Positions 18,919 to 28,518 of a stretch of 64,000 nt of DNA are shown here, piece after piece. A model generated the notes under the pieces. It saw only the letters and a list, made by a program, of their open reading frames with translations, was not told the DNA's origin and ran no database searches. The DNA is from DT-111 sp965263225 (lineage in GTDB: Bacteria; Bacteroidota; Bacteroidia; Chitinophagales; Saprospiraceae). How positions within the stretch are numbered: position 1 is the stretch's first letter; every line of letters begins with the position of its first letter. The stretch is taken from positions 322,998 to 386,997 of the forward strand of contig CBDHHG010000045.1 in the NCBI GenBank assembly GCA_965263225.1. Reading direction: 5' to 3'. The translations under genes and the position numbers were made by a program.

Positions 18919-21900
18919 TCATTGTTGTAATATTTTTCTGATTTTATCAACATCTGGATGGACAACGCCTGCATTTTCTAGTTCAATTAAATCTGCCAAA
19001 AAAACTTCTGTCCATGTAAGATCACCGTTATAAGGCTTATCTCTTAAGTTTTGGTAAATGGTTTCCGCTTCTTCATATTTTCCTTGAAAAAGTAGGCTCA
19101 GGGCCAAGTTGGTGTTGATCCATTGCTGGGAAGGATCAATTTCCAGGCCTTTGCGGGCAGATTGCTCCGCCGCTGCAAAATCGTTGGCAAACAATTGATT
19201 CCAGGCCAGACCTCCGAAGGCGTTAGAAAGTTCAGCAGTAATGGCTTGGTTTTCCGGATGATTGGCTGCAACCTCTATGAATACCGCTAGGATTTGTTTT
19301 TGCAAGGGTACTTTTTCTGCTTCAGATGCCAGGTTCGTCATTTGCTCATGCCAGGGTTGAACTATTTCCAAAGCTTGCTGGTGAGGAATATTATCTTGGT
19401 ATAATTCCTCAAAGTATTGCAGCACGATTGCTGAAAAAGGAACATAGGGATATTTTTCAGCTATTGATTTCGCTTCCTTTAGAACTTCATTAGCAGTGGT
19501 ATGTTTTCTTTGATCAATCAGGATAAAAGCTTTTATCATTAAAGTACGGGCGATTTCGAGGTCATAAACCTGGGGTGATTTTTTCGCCTGTTTCTGGTAA
19601 ATCGCCAGGCTTTGATCCAGAAAGGTCATCGCTTTTTCCGCCTTTCCCAATGAAAAATTCATCAAACCCAGGCTGTTCTGGGTCATCGCCACATCGGGCT
19701 CATAGCGCTCCGGATTGGTCTTGGCCAGCCGCTTTCTGATTTCTAGGGCTTCGGCGTATGCCTCCTCCGCCTTGTCGTAGGCCTTTAGGCTTTCATACAT
19801 AATGCCAAGGTTGTTCTGGGTCATCGCCACATCGGGCTCATAGCGCTCCGGATTGGTCTTGGCCAGCCGCTTTCTGGTTTCCAGGGCTTCGGCGTATGCC
19901 TCCTCCGCCTTGTCGTAGGCCTTTAGGCTTTCATACATAATGCCGAGGTTGTTCTGGGTCATCGCCACATCGGGCTCATAGCGCTCCGGATTGGTCTTGG
20001 CCAGCCGCTTTCTGATTTCCAGGGCTTCGGCGTATGCCTCCTCCGCTTTGTCGTAGGCCTTTAGGTTTTTATACATAATGCCGAGGTTGTTCTGGGTCAT
20101 CGCCACATCGGGCTCATAGCGCTCCGGATTGGTCTTGGCCAGCCGCTTTCTGATTTCCAGGGCTTCGGCGTATGCCTCCTCTGCCTTGTCATAGGCATTC
20201 AGGTTTCCAAACATAATGCCCAAGTTGTTCAGAATATTAGCCACATCCCGCTCGAAACGTTCGGGATTGGATTGAGCCAGTCTTCTTCTGATTTTCAATG
20301 CTTCCAAATATGCTGCTTGAGCCTTTTCGTATTCATTCAGGTTGTAATACAATGTTCCCAGATTGTTTTGAACCATCGCCTTGTCTAACTCAAAACGTTC
20401 GGGATTGGACATAGCCAGTCGCCTTCTAATTTCCAAGGCTTCTAGGTATGCCTCCTCCGCCTTGTCGTAGGCATTTAGGTCTGCATACATATTGCCCAAG
20501 TTGTTCAGGGTCGTAGCCACATCCGGCTCGAAACGTTCAGGATTGGACATAGCCAGTCGCCTTCTAATTTCCAAGGATTTTAGGTATGCCTCCTCCGCCC
20601 TGCCGTAGGCATTTAGGTCTGCATACATATTGCCCAAGTTGTTCAGAGTTGTAGCCACATCTAGCTCGAATTGCTCCGGATTGGACATAGCCAGTTGTCT
20701 TCTAATTTCCAATGCTTTTAGGTATGCCTCTTCCGCCTTGTTGTAGGCATTTAGATCTACATACATATTGCCCAAGTTGTTCAAGGTCGTAGCCACATCT
20801 AGCTGGAATTGCTCCGGACTAGACATAACCAGCCGCTGATAGATTTCTAAGGCTTCTAAATAGGCCCTCTCAGACTTAGAATAATCATTTAGGTCGGTAT
20901 ACAGAATGCCTAAATTATTCAAAGTAGCCGCTACTAAAGGTTCAAACCGTTTGGAGTTTTCCAGAGCTAATTGTTTATATATATTCAGCGCTTTCAAGTA
21001 GGCAGACCTAGCTTTATCGTATCGATTAATATATCTATATTGATTTCCCAGATTATTATGAATACTAGCTTGTTGGTCTTTAATTGCAGAATGACGTAGA
21101 GCTTGCTTAAAATAAGTTATAGATAGATCCTGTTTATTCAATCTATCGCAAAAATTAGCTAATTCACTCAAATGCTCAACATTTGTACTATCATATTGAA
21201 TAGCGTAAAGATAGTTTTGATAAGCTTCGTCCAATTGGAAACCGGCAGTCAATAGTCGAGCTTTTAACATATAGTTTTGAACTGCTTGTTGCTGGAGTTT
21301 TTGCTTATCAACTTCTATAGCTGTTAATTCTTGGGCTACATTCATTTCTTCTTCCAGCTTCTTTTCTTCTAAGATAGCAATGGCGTCTTGTAATCTCCCT
21401 TCTTCAAATTTCTTAAGAGCTTCTGCAACAATCGGAGAAGTGTTGTCCCTGTTTATTTGTACAAAAGTTTCTGCTAGACGTTCTGAATTGGCAATGGCTC
21501 TATCTTTTTCTTCTTGTAAATTCTTAATTCGTATTAGAAGCATGTCTCTTTGTGCTTTATACACCTGAGAATTCAGTGATTCTTTTTCCAAGTCGTTAAT
21601 CGCTTTTTGAAATTTACCTAACTGGGTTTTATATTTTTCATTTACTTGATCAACAATGATATCATAATATTTGGCTCGATTCTCTTTAATAGATCTTTTT
21701 TCCGCCATCACGATGTGCAGCGGGACAAAACTGGGATCCCTTGGAATAACTAGGTTATGGCATTCTTTTTCATTAACAACTAAATACCCATCTAAGCTAA
21801 ATTCAATCACATTAATCACATCTCCCGGTCGTTTTTTATCAAATACCAGCCTAAAGTAACCCTCGTGATTAGTATATGCTATATTTGCACCTAGAGCATA

Positions 21901-22026
21901 TACCTCAACATTGGATATTGGTGTTTTTGTACTATTCTGTAGGCTAACATAACCTAATATTGCATTATTCTGTGCTACTATTTGAACACTAGATATTATT
22001 AGTGTTAAAATGATTTCCAGTTTCAT
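18919..22026 (-). CDS. Exported CarboxypepD_reg-like / TPR repeat protein, 1035 aa
   Basis: A signal peptide (MKLEIILTLIISSVQIVAQ) is followed by a CarboxypepD_reg-like beta-sandwich (about 22-112) and a long helical, probably coiled-coil stretch (115-250). Then come kinesin-light-chain-like TPRs: ten units of 46 residues with the pattern NLGxMYxxLxAYDKAEEAYxEALEIRxRLAxxNPERxExDVAxTxN. The last four are nearly identical even at DNA level. A degenerate unit and a second helical-repeat region finish the protein. It should act in the periplasm or at the envelope as a protein-binding scaffold. It is the last gene of the co-directional TIR-AAA block, 75 bp after the other TPR gene. Its partner is unknown, but repeat variation suggests a changing ligand. 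Confidence 0.85.
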   Translation of the reverse strand: MKLEIILTLIISSVQIVAQNNAILGYVSLQNSTKTPISNVEVYALGANIAYTNHEGYFRLVFDKKRPGDVINVIEFSLDGYLVVNEKECHNLVIPRDPSFVPLHIVMAEKRSIKENRAKYYDIIVDQVNEKYKTQLGKFQKAINDLEKESLNSQVYKAQRDMLLIRIKNLQEEKDRAIANSERLAETFVQINRDNTSPIVAEALKKFEEGRLQDAIAILEEKKLEEEMNVAQELTAIEVDKQKLQQQAVQNYMLKARLLTAGFQLDEAYQNYLYAIQYDSTNVEHLSELANFCDRLNKQDLSITYFKQALRHSAIKDQQASIHNNLGNQYRYINRYDKARSAYLKALNIYKQLALENSKRFEPLVAATLNNLGILYTDLNDYSKSERAYLEALEIYQRLVMSSPEQFQLDVATTLNNLGNMYVDLNAYNKAEEAYLKALEIRRQLAMSNPEQFELDVATTLNNLGNMYADLNAYGRAEEAYLKSLEIRRRLAMSNPERFEPDVATTLNNLGNMYADLNAYDKAEEAYLEALEIRRRLAMSNPERFELDKAMVQNNLGTLYYNLNEYEKAQAAYLEALKIRRRLAQSNPERFERDVANILNNLGIMFGNLNAYDKAEEAYAEALEIRKRLAKTNPERYEPDVAMTQNNLGIMYKNLKAYDKAEEAYAEALEIRKRLAKTNPERYEPDVAMTQNNLGIMYESLKAYDKAEEAYAEALETRKRLAKTNPERYEPDVAMTQNNLGIMYESLKAYDKAEEAYAEALEIRKRLAKTNPERYEPDVAMTQNSLGLMNFSLGKAEKAMTFLDQSLAIYQKQAKKSPQVYDLEIARTLMIKAFILIDQRKHTTANEVLKEAKSIAEKYPYVPFSAIVLQYFEELYQDNIPHQQALEIVQPWHEQMTNLASEAEKVPLQKQILAVFIEVAANHPENQAITAELSNAFGGLAWNQLFANDFAAAEQSARKGLEIDPSQQWINTNLALSLLFQGKYEEAETIYQNLRDKPYNGDLTWTEVFLADLIELENAGVVHPDVDKIRKILQQ
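19683..20234 (-). repeat. Four tandem 138-bp repeats inside the TPR gene
   Basis: Four near-identical 138-bp units (start words at 19683, 19821, 19959 and 20097) each encode one 46-residue TPR unit ending ERYEPDVAMTQN. They differ at only a few bases, whereas the units further 5' in the gene have diverged. This indicates recent expansion by unequal recombination or slippage. Confidence 0.95.
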
Positions 22027-22101
22027 TCTGTTGACATTTTATCCGCACTGTTGTCAGTACTAACTCTTCATCGTTACTTTAGCTAAACCTTAACTGAAGA
22101 C

Positions 22102-23805
22102 TCATCTAAGCCCAGTAAATATCTCTTTTAGTTCCTTTGCTTTTTCTTTTAAAGTATGTATTTCTAAATCAAGAGCACACTGATTCAGTAGTAACAAGGC
22201 TTTATCTAATTCAGAAATATACTTTTCGTAGTACTCAGATCTTTCCACACTATCTAAAGTGTTGAAGTTCATTGTTCTCTTCTCTAAACCTTTGATTTTA
22301 CAGGCTTGTATTATGGAAGCAGCAGAAATCTTCTTATAAGCCTCACTGTTACTGAATTCAGAAGCTTCAATCTTATCTTTGATCAAATCATGAATTTGCG
22401 CGGCATACTGAATTTCACCAGCCTCGATATATATATAACCGAGCTGAAGGGCTATATCAAGGTAGTCTCTTTCATATAAAGTAGGATTTCTTTCTGACAA
22501 CTCACTTGCTAATTCTAATGCTAATTCATAGTTGTTTAGAGCCTCCTTAGTATCGCGATTTGAGTCTTTTAGTTTTCCAATACTAGACAATACATGCATA
22601 CTGTCCTGTTTGGAATTAAGAGGGTTGACTTGATTTATTAAAATTAGACTCTTTTCAAAGTTGCGAAGAGCATTTTCCTCTTCCTCCATTTTTAAATATA
22701 GATCTCCAAGTTGGTAAAACAGTTTGGGAAGTTCTGATTCTGGAAAGTTATTCTTTTCATGCGCTGCTAATAATTTGGAATAACATTGGAAACTTTCAAT
22801 GTGCATATCTTGTTTCTGATAACTGTCCGCCAAGTGTAAGAGGGGCAGATACAAATCTTGATCTGTAAGTGAATTTCTGTTTTGTTGCGATGCTAGATTA
22901 ATACATTCCTCAAAGAATCTAATTGCCTCAAAAGGTTGTTTACTCTGACTTAGAAGTAAACCTTGATTAAAAAGGTGCCTGGTAGAATCCTTTGTTGTCC
23001 GACTATTTCTTAATAAATCTCCATTCATAGCTTTGGCCTTCTTCAAATTACCTCTCTGCAGAAGATGGGCGAAATAACTATCAAGTACTATTGTATTGCC
23101 CGGATCAAGCAGTATAATTTCTTTAAATACACCTTCTGCTTTCTCATATTTTCCATCTGCTTGTAAAAGTCTAATAGTTGTAAGCTGATTCGCAATAAAT
23201 CCCTTTACTCGAGCATTAAGCTCAGTTTGCTTTTCTTTAATCTTATTCTTTTTGTTTTCAATAGTTACTATCTTTTCGTCAATAGCTTCTACTCCTTGAA
23301 TACCAAAATCATTATTGTTTTTGGTAACAACATCTTCCTCTGATTGGATGGAAAGTATAATTGATTCTGGATCCGATTTTGATTCAGCTTCAATACTAAA
23401 TTGAGGTTGGAATAATGAAAGATCGCTTTTTAGTTTTTCTAATGGGGGAGTTACTCCTAACACTTTTTCGGCGTGGAGAAAAAAGATTAAAGAATCTGTC
23501 TCATTAGGATAAAAACTTCTTTTTTCAATGAGCATTCCCTTTTTTCTGACAAGTATCTGAATGTGGGTAGACTCGTGAATTTCTTCAAAAGAAAAATATC
23601 CATTTTCATTGGTGCTTGAATAAAACTCGCTTCCTAAGTAAGTCAATTTAATGAAGGCCCCAGCAACAGGGATGGACTTTTCTTTTTTTGAGTCATCAGG
23701 GCTATAAAAAACCCAGCCGTTCAGTTTTTTTTGTGCATCCAACCGTGTTAGAGAACTAATTAGGACTAACATCAATAAAACTTGCTTAAATCTAATTGAG
23801 TCCAT
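22102..23805 (-). CDS. Exported CarboxypepD_reg-like / TPR protein, 567 aa
   Basis: The ATG at 23805 begins MDSIRFKQVLLMLVLISSLT, a signal peptide ending near LDAQ. A GTG 21 bases upstream is possible. A CarboxypepD_reg-like domain (GWVFYSPDD...PVAGAFIKLTYLG...STNENGYFSFEEI) covers about residues 26-110. After a variable linker the rest is TPR-like helical repeats, for example LLQADGKYEKAEGVFKEIILLDPG and LFYQLGDLYLKMEEEENALRNFEKSL. It shares the domain plan of the 1035-residue protein downstream, so the two are probably paralogues acting in the envelope. The start overlaps the end of the AAA/membrane protein gene by 14 bp, implying translational coupling and a joint function. Confidence 0.82.
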   Translation of the reverse strand: MDSIRFKQVLLMLVLISSLTRLDAQKKLNGWVFYSPDDSKKEKSIPVAGAFIKLTYLGSEFYSSTNENGYFSFEEIHESTHIQILVRKKGMLIEKRSFYPNETDSLIFFLHAEKVLGVTPPLEKLKSDLSLFQPQFSIEAESKSDPESIILSIQSEEDVVTKNNNDFGIQGVEAIDEKIVTIENKKNKIKEKQTELNARVKGFIANQLTTIRLLQADGKYEKAEGVFKEIILLDPGNTIVLDSYFAHLLQRGNLKKAKAMNGDLLRNSRTTKDSTRHLFNQGLLLSQSKQPFEAIRFFEECINLASQQNRNSLTDQDLYLPLLHLADSYQKQDMHIESFQCYSKLLAAHEKNNFPESELPKLFYQLGDLYLKMEEEENALRNFEKSLILINQVNPLNSKQDSMHVLSSIGKLKDSNRDTKEALNNYELALELASELSERNPTLYERDYLDIALQLGYIYIEAGEIQYAAQIHDLIKDKIEASEFSNSEAYKKISAASIIQACKIKGLEKRTMNFNTLDSVERSEYYEKYISELDKALLLLNQCALDLEIHTLKEKAKELKEIFTGLR

Positions 23806-26011
23806 ATTTAAACTTTTCTTGTGCACTTATACTTTGGATATTTTCAGAATTAGCCAATCGAGTTAACAACATCGGGTCTATTACCCATCCGTAGTATTTT
23901 CCTCTTTCACTTTCTACTACTAAATGCGAATTATTCAAAGTGAACAAGATTCTCTTTACCTTAAAATTAATATTAAATATTTGTAGTTCATTGCTTCTAA
24001 AGTCCTTTAAAATGATTCTGCTGCCCTTTAAATTTGCTTCATATGCTTTGCTGTTTGGAACAATTGGGTGTTCTAATTCATTGATATTGATTGGTTTAGG
24101 ATGATTGAGCTTTAGTCCATCATAAAATGAATTGAATAAATTTTTTTTTATTGTGTAGTCGCTCTTATTCAAGTTGAAAGCGGCTTCTGCTAATCTGAAG
24201 CTTAACTCTGGTCGATCTTTTCGCTCTTCCAATGAAGAAATAATCAAAAAGTAAGCCCGCCTAGATTCTGCTACTAATTGAGCAATAGCTTTTTGCTCCT
24301 CCGCCAAATCTCTTTGTAATTCTAAGGATTTTTTAGCGCCTTGAAGCTGTCTTCTCTGAGTTGAGAGAGTATTATTTAATACTGTTAATTTATTGAGAGT
24401 TTGTTCAACAATTGCTTTTTGTTGTATTGCAATTGATTTTGCTTCACTTTCCTTTTCTGCTAGAACGCGGTTTCTTTCTCTTTCTTTTTCTGCTAGATAC
24501 AATGCTTCATTTCTTTCTTTTAGAAGAATATCTAAGCTGTCACTTCTTAAGACAGCTTTTCTTCTAGCTATTGACTCGGCTCGCTTTAATCCCTTTTCAG
24601 TTTCTACAAATTTTGCCTGCTGGACTGCAAAATACCCCATAGTAATTGATAGAATTGAAAAAAATATTACTACAATCAGAGCATATTTTAAGCGCTTACG
24701 TTGACGCTCTTTTTCAGCTTGTAAAAGGAGTTCTTTTTCAGCTTCAAGGTCAGCTAACCTACTTGCTTGAAGAAAGTCATTTTCTGTGCTCGTTAAATCT
24801 TCTCGAGACGATGCCCAGTCTTCTGCTTCCTTCAACAAGGATCCTTTTAATAAAGCATCTTTGGATTTTTCTGTATCTATCCATCGTTGTAGGTCAATTG
24901 TGAACGGACGCTGAATACTATCATAAGATTTTCGGAGCCATTCACTATCAAAAACTCGATCATAGATCCGGTTATTAACTTCTAAATGCCCTCCTGACTC
25001 TTTAACCAAACCTGATAATTTCAAGTATAATTGGCCCTTATCCTTTCTCGAAAGATGAAATTTGCCATCATTGACGACTTTTTCATAAATATCAAGCATC
25101 TTCAATTTGTAGGAATCATTTCCTAAGATTCGAGTTTGAATATTGCTGAAGTGAGGAGAGTTGAAAACGTCAAATTCTAAAAATAACTTTTCGATAATCT
25201 GATCTACGATTTCACTAACTTGGTCCTTATTGCACTTTATTTGGCTTAGATTTTGACAGAGTTCTTGAGTCAAATAAGGTTGGCCAGCTGTCCAGTACAT
25301 AATACGTTCCAGCAATTTCTTGTTTGTACATACATCATTTGAAAAACCATTAGTCAAAATAAATGTCTCTTTCAAAGAGAAATTATTAAGGGGAATAGGA
25401 ATTCCGATATTGAAGGGAGTCCTCTCATGATCTCCCATAAGGTCTTCAGGGGCAGCAACCCCGAAAATTACAAAATTCAAACGCTGAAACCTTACGTTTT
25501 CACTACGCTTATTATAAACGGCTCTTATTGCAGCAAAGAAATCATCTGTACTAAATGATTTATCATCAAGACTGAGAATAGAATCTACCTCATCAATAAA
25601 GATGATAATAGGTTGAGTTATATGGGTTAGTAATACTTCCTCCCAAAAATGGCTCATACGAGCCACTGGGGTTATTCCTAGATTTCTATCCCACCATTTA
25701 TCGAAGTACTCATCTATATCTAAAGCGTCAGCTATTTCAGATAGAAAGCTTAAATACCATTGCTCTACTGTGAAACCAGTCGTGCCAAAAGATGTTAAAT
25801 CGATTGAGGCAGTAGCCCAATCCTCTTTAGCAAGTCGATTCATCATTCGTACTTTCAGGCTTGATTTCCCCATCTGCCTTGCAGTTAGAACATAACAAAA
25901 GTCTCCTTGCACGAGATGCTGGTACAAGTCTTTATCAGCCTTGCGCTCTACATATGAAGGTAGGTTTACACTTAAACTGCCCCCTGCTTGAAAGAAACGA
26001 TTTAAAGGCAT
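23792..26011 (-). CDS. AAA-like ATPase with membrane segment and coiled coil
   Basis: This 739-residue protein starts with an AAA_35-like STAND ATPase: Walker A TARQMGKSS (43-51), Walker B IIIFIDEVDS (135-144), a sensor region near VIFGVAAPEDLM, and a winged-helix part ending RIYDRVFDSEWLRKSYDS (about 349-366). A short helical linker leads to one membrane segment, LKYALIVVIFFSILSITMGYF (441-461), then a long coiled coil (465-600). The last 120 residues are beta-rich. In related proteins this layout is usually followed by WD40 repeats; here only a short degenerate beta segment remains. It starts 4 bp after the TIR-AAA gene. It may carry a signal across the inner membrane to the two exported TPR proteins, which is inference. 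Confidence 0.8.
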   Translation of the reverse strand: MPLNRFFQAGGSLSVNLPSYVERKADKDLYQHLVQGDFCYVLTARQMGKSSLKVRMMNRLAKEDWATASIDLTSFGTTGFTVEQWYLSFLSEIADALDIDEYFDKWWDRNLGITPVARMSHFWEEVLLTHITQPIIIFIDEVDSILSLDDKSFSTDDFFAAIRAVYNKRSENVRFQRLNFVIFGVAAPEDLMGDHERTPFNIGIPIPLNNFSLKETFILTNGFSNDVCTNKKLLERIMYWTAGQPYLTQELCQNLSQIKCNKDQVSEIVDQIIEKLFLEFDVFNSPHFSNIQTRILGNDSYKLKMLDIYEKVVNDGKFHLSRKDKGQLYLKLSGLVKESGGHLEVNNRIYDRVFDSEWLRKSYDSIQRPFTIDLQRWIDTEKSKDALLKGSLLKEAEDWASSREDLTSTENDFLQASRLADLEAEKELLLQAEKERQRKRLKYALIVVIFFSILSITMGYFAVQQAKFVETEKGLKRAESIARRKAVLRSDSLDILLKERNEALYLAEKERERNRVLAEKESEAKSIAIQQKAIVEQTLNKLTVLNNTLSTQRRQLQGAKKSLELQRDLAEEQKAIAQLVAESRRAYFLIISSLEERKDRPELSFRLAEAAFNLNKSDYTIKKNLFNSFYDGLKLNHPKPININELEHPIVPNSKAYEANLKGSRIILKDFRSNELQIFNINFKVKRILFTLNNSHLVVESERGKYYGWVIDPMLLTRLANSENIQSISAQEKFKYGLN

Positions 26012-26015
26012 TTAA

Positions 26016-27797
26016 TCACAGTTTTCCTTTAAAGTAATTTGTGTATAACTGATTGGTTGGGAATACATTAGGGGGTGATCCTTTCACTAAGCCTGTGGCT
26101 TCTAATCGAGTAGCCATAATGGGGTCTTTACATTTTCCTCTTTCCACTATATCTTTCATAGCATCAACAGCAGCACTAAATTGCTTTAGGTTTACTAAGT
26201 GGTGTCGGAGATGATCACTAAATGGACCATCATGTTTGTCTGCATTTTCAAGTAATTCTAAGAATGAATACTCACCTTTGACTAATAGGTACATTGCTCG
26301 TCGTACCAAATAAGGTTGGCCAGCTAATAAACTCATAAACTTATCCAGTTTTTCAGGGGGCCACTGCAATCCATGCCTGTGAGCAAGCTCTGCAACCTGT
26401 TCTTCAGTAAACGGTGAAAGTTTTGCCTCTTCTCCTACATTAAATGGTGAAGCATTTAAATCTTGGATCGCCAATTTTGCTTCAGTGGAATAAGATAATA
26501 CTAAACGAAACTTTTCCCACTCCGGTTTGTTCGGGACCTTGCTTTTTTCATGCCAGGACCGGAGAAGCAGAAAAAATTCAGTAGATACTTCTTGATACCT
26601 AAATAGTCTATCAGCCTCATCTAATGCTAGAAGGATGGGTTTATCTATGATACGAAGAATATCTTTTTCAATAAAAGCCGTACATGTTTGCTTTTTAGCT
26701 CGGGGTTTTGACCAGCGCTTTTCCAATTCGTCCTCAAGGTCCAACTCATCCGCGAAATAGCTGCAAAACTCCCAGATTAATTGGTCTAGATTAGACATAA
26801 CGGTTTCATCAAACTCTTGAAAGTCAATAGCAACTATATGATAGTCCTTTTGGCTAGAGTGAGCAATTACTCTGGTCAAAAGGGAAGTTTTACCGAACTG
26901 CCTTGGACCACGAATTCTGAGTAAGGCACCAGGGTTTTCAACATACCCAATAAATACATCCTCATGAGAACGCTTAAGATAAAATTTTGATTCTAACCGA
27001 ACTGCTCCGCGTGGAACTTCTAGAGGTGCTACTGGTGTTGGAGGAGCGTCGTCTTGAACAGCAAACCGAATTGCCTGTTCCTCATCTACCTTTTTATCCA
27101 ATACTAAATCAACCCGATGATATAACACATCCAGCATTCTAGATAGGGTTAGTGATGTATCCCGATGGTTCTTCCATTCTAGTTGTTGTATTCGATGCAG
27201 CATGCTATGTAAGCGGGCATTCATTCTTTGATCCAGTGGAAAATTGATACGGATCGGTAGAATTATCGGTTGGCCAGTGCTGGTTGTTCGTCGATAGGCC
27301 TCTTCAACTTCTTTTATAACCATTTCACTGAGATTAGCCTTCTCAGATAAAAGCAAGATAAAATATTGGCAAGAGTTTATTTCATGTAGAATGGTCTTTG
27401 CCCAATCCGCACCTATTGGTGTGTCTTCTACATCCATGAATAATTGGAACCCTTCTTCCTTTAATTTTGAACGGAGACGGTAAGCTAAATCGGAACTGAT
27501 CTTTTCCCTATTGTAACTAATAAAAACCTTCGTATTTTTTATTTCCTCCTTAATGACAATGTCTACCAGATTAAGTAAGGCATCATTAATTACATTTTGC
27601 GCAAGGCTAGAATTCTCCCAAGATATTGTTCCTCGAATGATATCTTCATTTAAACCGTGGTGCTCGGCAGTTCTGACAATTAGTGCGTTATGCATTGGAT
27701 GGTCAATGAGCAGATCATTTAGCACCTCAATTGCTTTGCGAGTATCGTTTTTTGCAATACTATTTTTAACTCTCTGAGTTTGTTTTAAGATAGACAT
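26016..27797 (-). CDS. EAD11-TIR-AAA_35 conflict effector/regulator
   Basis: The ATG at 27797 gives 593 residues; a TTG 12 bases upstream is possible. Residues 4-81 match an effector-associated domain of the EAD11 type (KAIEVLNDLL...HGLNEDIIRGTISWEN...VINDALLNLVD). A TIR domain follows (about 88-220: KVFISYNREK, FMDVEDTPIGADWAKTI, FILLLSEKANLSEMVIKEVEE), with Glu163 a plausible catalytic residue for NAD+ cleavage. The C-terminal AAA_35-like ATPase has Walker A GPRQFGKTS (287-295), Walker B ILLALDEAD (379-387) and a winged-helix-like tail. TIR-STAND proteins act in abortive anti-phage responses by destroying NAD+, and EADs recruit partners. It heads the AAA/TPR genes and lies 40 bp after a small gene. 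Function is inferred from domains. Confidence 0.85.
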   Translation of the reverse strand: MSILKQTQRVKNSIAKNDTRKAIEVLNDLLIDHPMHNALIVRTAEHHGLNEDIIRGTISWENSSLAQNVINDALLNLVDIVIKEEIKNTKVFISYNREKISSDLAYRLRSKLKEEGFQLFMDVEDTPIGADWAKTILHEINSCQYFILLLSEKANLSEMVIKEVEEAYRRTTSTGQPIILPIRINFPLDQRMNARLHSMLHRIQQLEWKNHRDTSLTLSRMLDVLYHRVDLVLDKKVDEEQAIRFAVQDDAPPTPVAPLEVPRGAVRLESKFYLKRSHEDVFIGYVENPGALLRIRGPRQFGKTSLLTRVIAHSSQKDYHIVAIDFQEFDETVMSNLDQLIWEFCSYFADELDLEDELEKRWSKPRAKKQTCTAFIEKDILRIIDKPILLALDEADRLFRYQEVSTEFFLLLRSWHEKSKVPNKPEWEKFRLVLSYSTEAKLAIQDLNASPFNVGEEAKLSPFTEEQVAELAHRHGLQWPPEKLDKFMSLLAGQPYLVRRAMYLLVKGEYSFLELLENADKHDGPFSDHLRHHLVNLKQFSAAVDAMKDIVERGKCKDPIMATRLEATGLVKGSPPNVFPTNQLYTNYFKGKL

Positions 27798-27837
27798 TGA
27801 CCTATTCAATTTGGGTAATGATGCATTTCCTTTGACC

Positions 27838-28107
27838 TTAAATATCTATTTCAAATTCTTTATCGTCTTTACTCTTATTAGGCTTTGAAATCCTATCCTT
27901 AGCAAAGCTCTTTAATTTGGAAATAGTCTTTGATTTGGCTAACTCCCTTTCCTGTGAAAATTGAATAGTTCCAGCCAGAAAACCTTCAACATATGGTAGT
28001 TCCACCTCATCTATGTTTTCGACCAACTGCTTAGCCAATTCCGGCCGATGTTTCTCAATTATGTATCCGGCATTAAAACCTTCTATGAGTTCCTGATCTT
28101 TTTCCAT
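27838..28107 (-). CDS. Small hypothetical protein, possible regulator
   Basis: This 89-residue protein has two similar short blocks, GFNAGYIIEKHRPELAKQL and YVEGFLAGTIQFSQEREL, followed by a lysine-rich tail. I recall similar small proteins beside HTH genes in Bacteroidota, but know of no function. It begins 2 bp after the HTH gene and precedes the TIR-AAA gene by 40 bp in the same direction, so it is probably the second gene of that operon. Confidence 0.7.
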   Translation of the reverse strand: MEKDQELIEGFNAGYIIEKHRPELAKQLVENIDEVELPYVEGFLAGTIQFSQERELAKSKTISKLKSFAKDRISKPNKSKDDKEFEIDI

Positions 28108-28109
28108 GA

Positions 28110-28394
28110 TTACTTGTTTTTTCTACTTTCGATAAAATCCATAATAGACTTCCGTTCATAGAGAATTTTTTTGTCGCTGAATATGCTATAAGAAATGTTT
28201 CCTTCATCACGATATTTTTTGAAAGTGGTCTTCGAATGAATCCTAAGTAATTGCATAGCTTCCTTCTCATCTACCCAAGGATTAAGATGCCCAAAGAACT
28301 CACCTTTTAATTGATCAGCAACTTCACTAACCAAAGCTTTAAAGGCTTTTGACTCTAGGCAGATGATCTTCAAGTTTGTCTCAAAATCAGACAT
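28110..28394 (-). CDS. Excisionase-like helix-turn-helix protein
   Basis: This 94-residue protein has a helical N-terminus and a C-terminal HTH_17/MerR-like motif: PWVDEKEAMQLLRIHSKTTF, KKYRDEGNISYSIFSDKKIL, YERKSIMDFIE. Such proteins are excisionases or regulators in Bacteroidota integrative elements. It is the first gene downstream of the terminator at 28451-28471, so it probably heads the operon that continues into the TIR-AAA and TPR genes and may control it. Confidence 0.8.
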   Translation of the reverse strand: MSDFETNLKIICLESKAFKALVSEVADQLKGEFFGHLNPWVDEKEAMQLLRIHSKTTFKKYRDEGNISYSIFSDKKILYERKSIMDFIESRKNK

Positions 28395-28450
28395 TGGATA
28401 TGTGTAATAATTTGTTACACAAATACTGTGTATTACAAATCTAAAATAAA

Positions 28451-28471
28451 AAAAGCAGCCAAGCTGCTTTT
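28451..28471 (-). terminator. Rho-independent terminator after the primase-like gene
   Basis: A 9-bp perfect stem AAAAGCAGC / GCTGCTTTT with a 3-base loop. On the minus strand it is followed by a run of seven T. It lies between the end of the BT4734-like gene (28519) and the start of the HTH gene (28394), separating the replication genes from the TIR-AAA block. Confidence 0.85.
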
Positions 28472-28518
28472 AGATAAGAGTAAATCTGGATATGTAAAAA
28501 TATTTGATTAGTGCTGTT

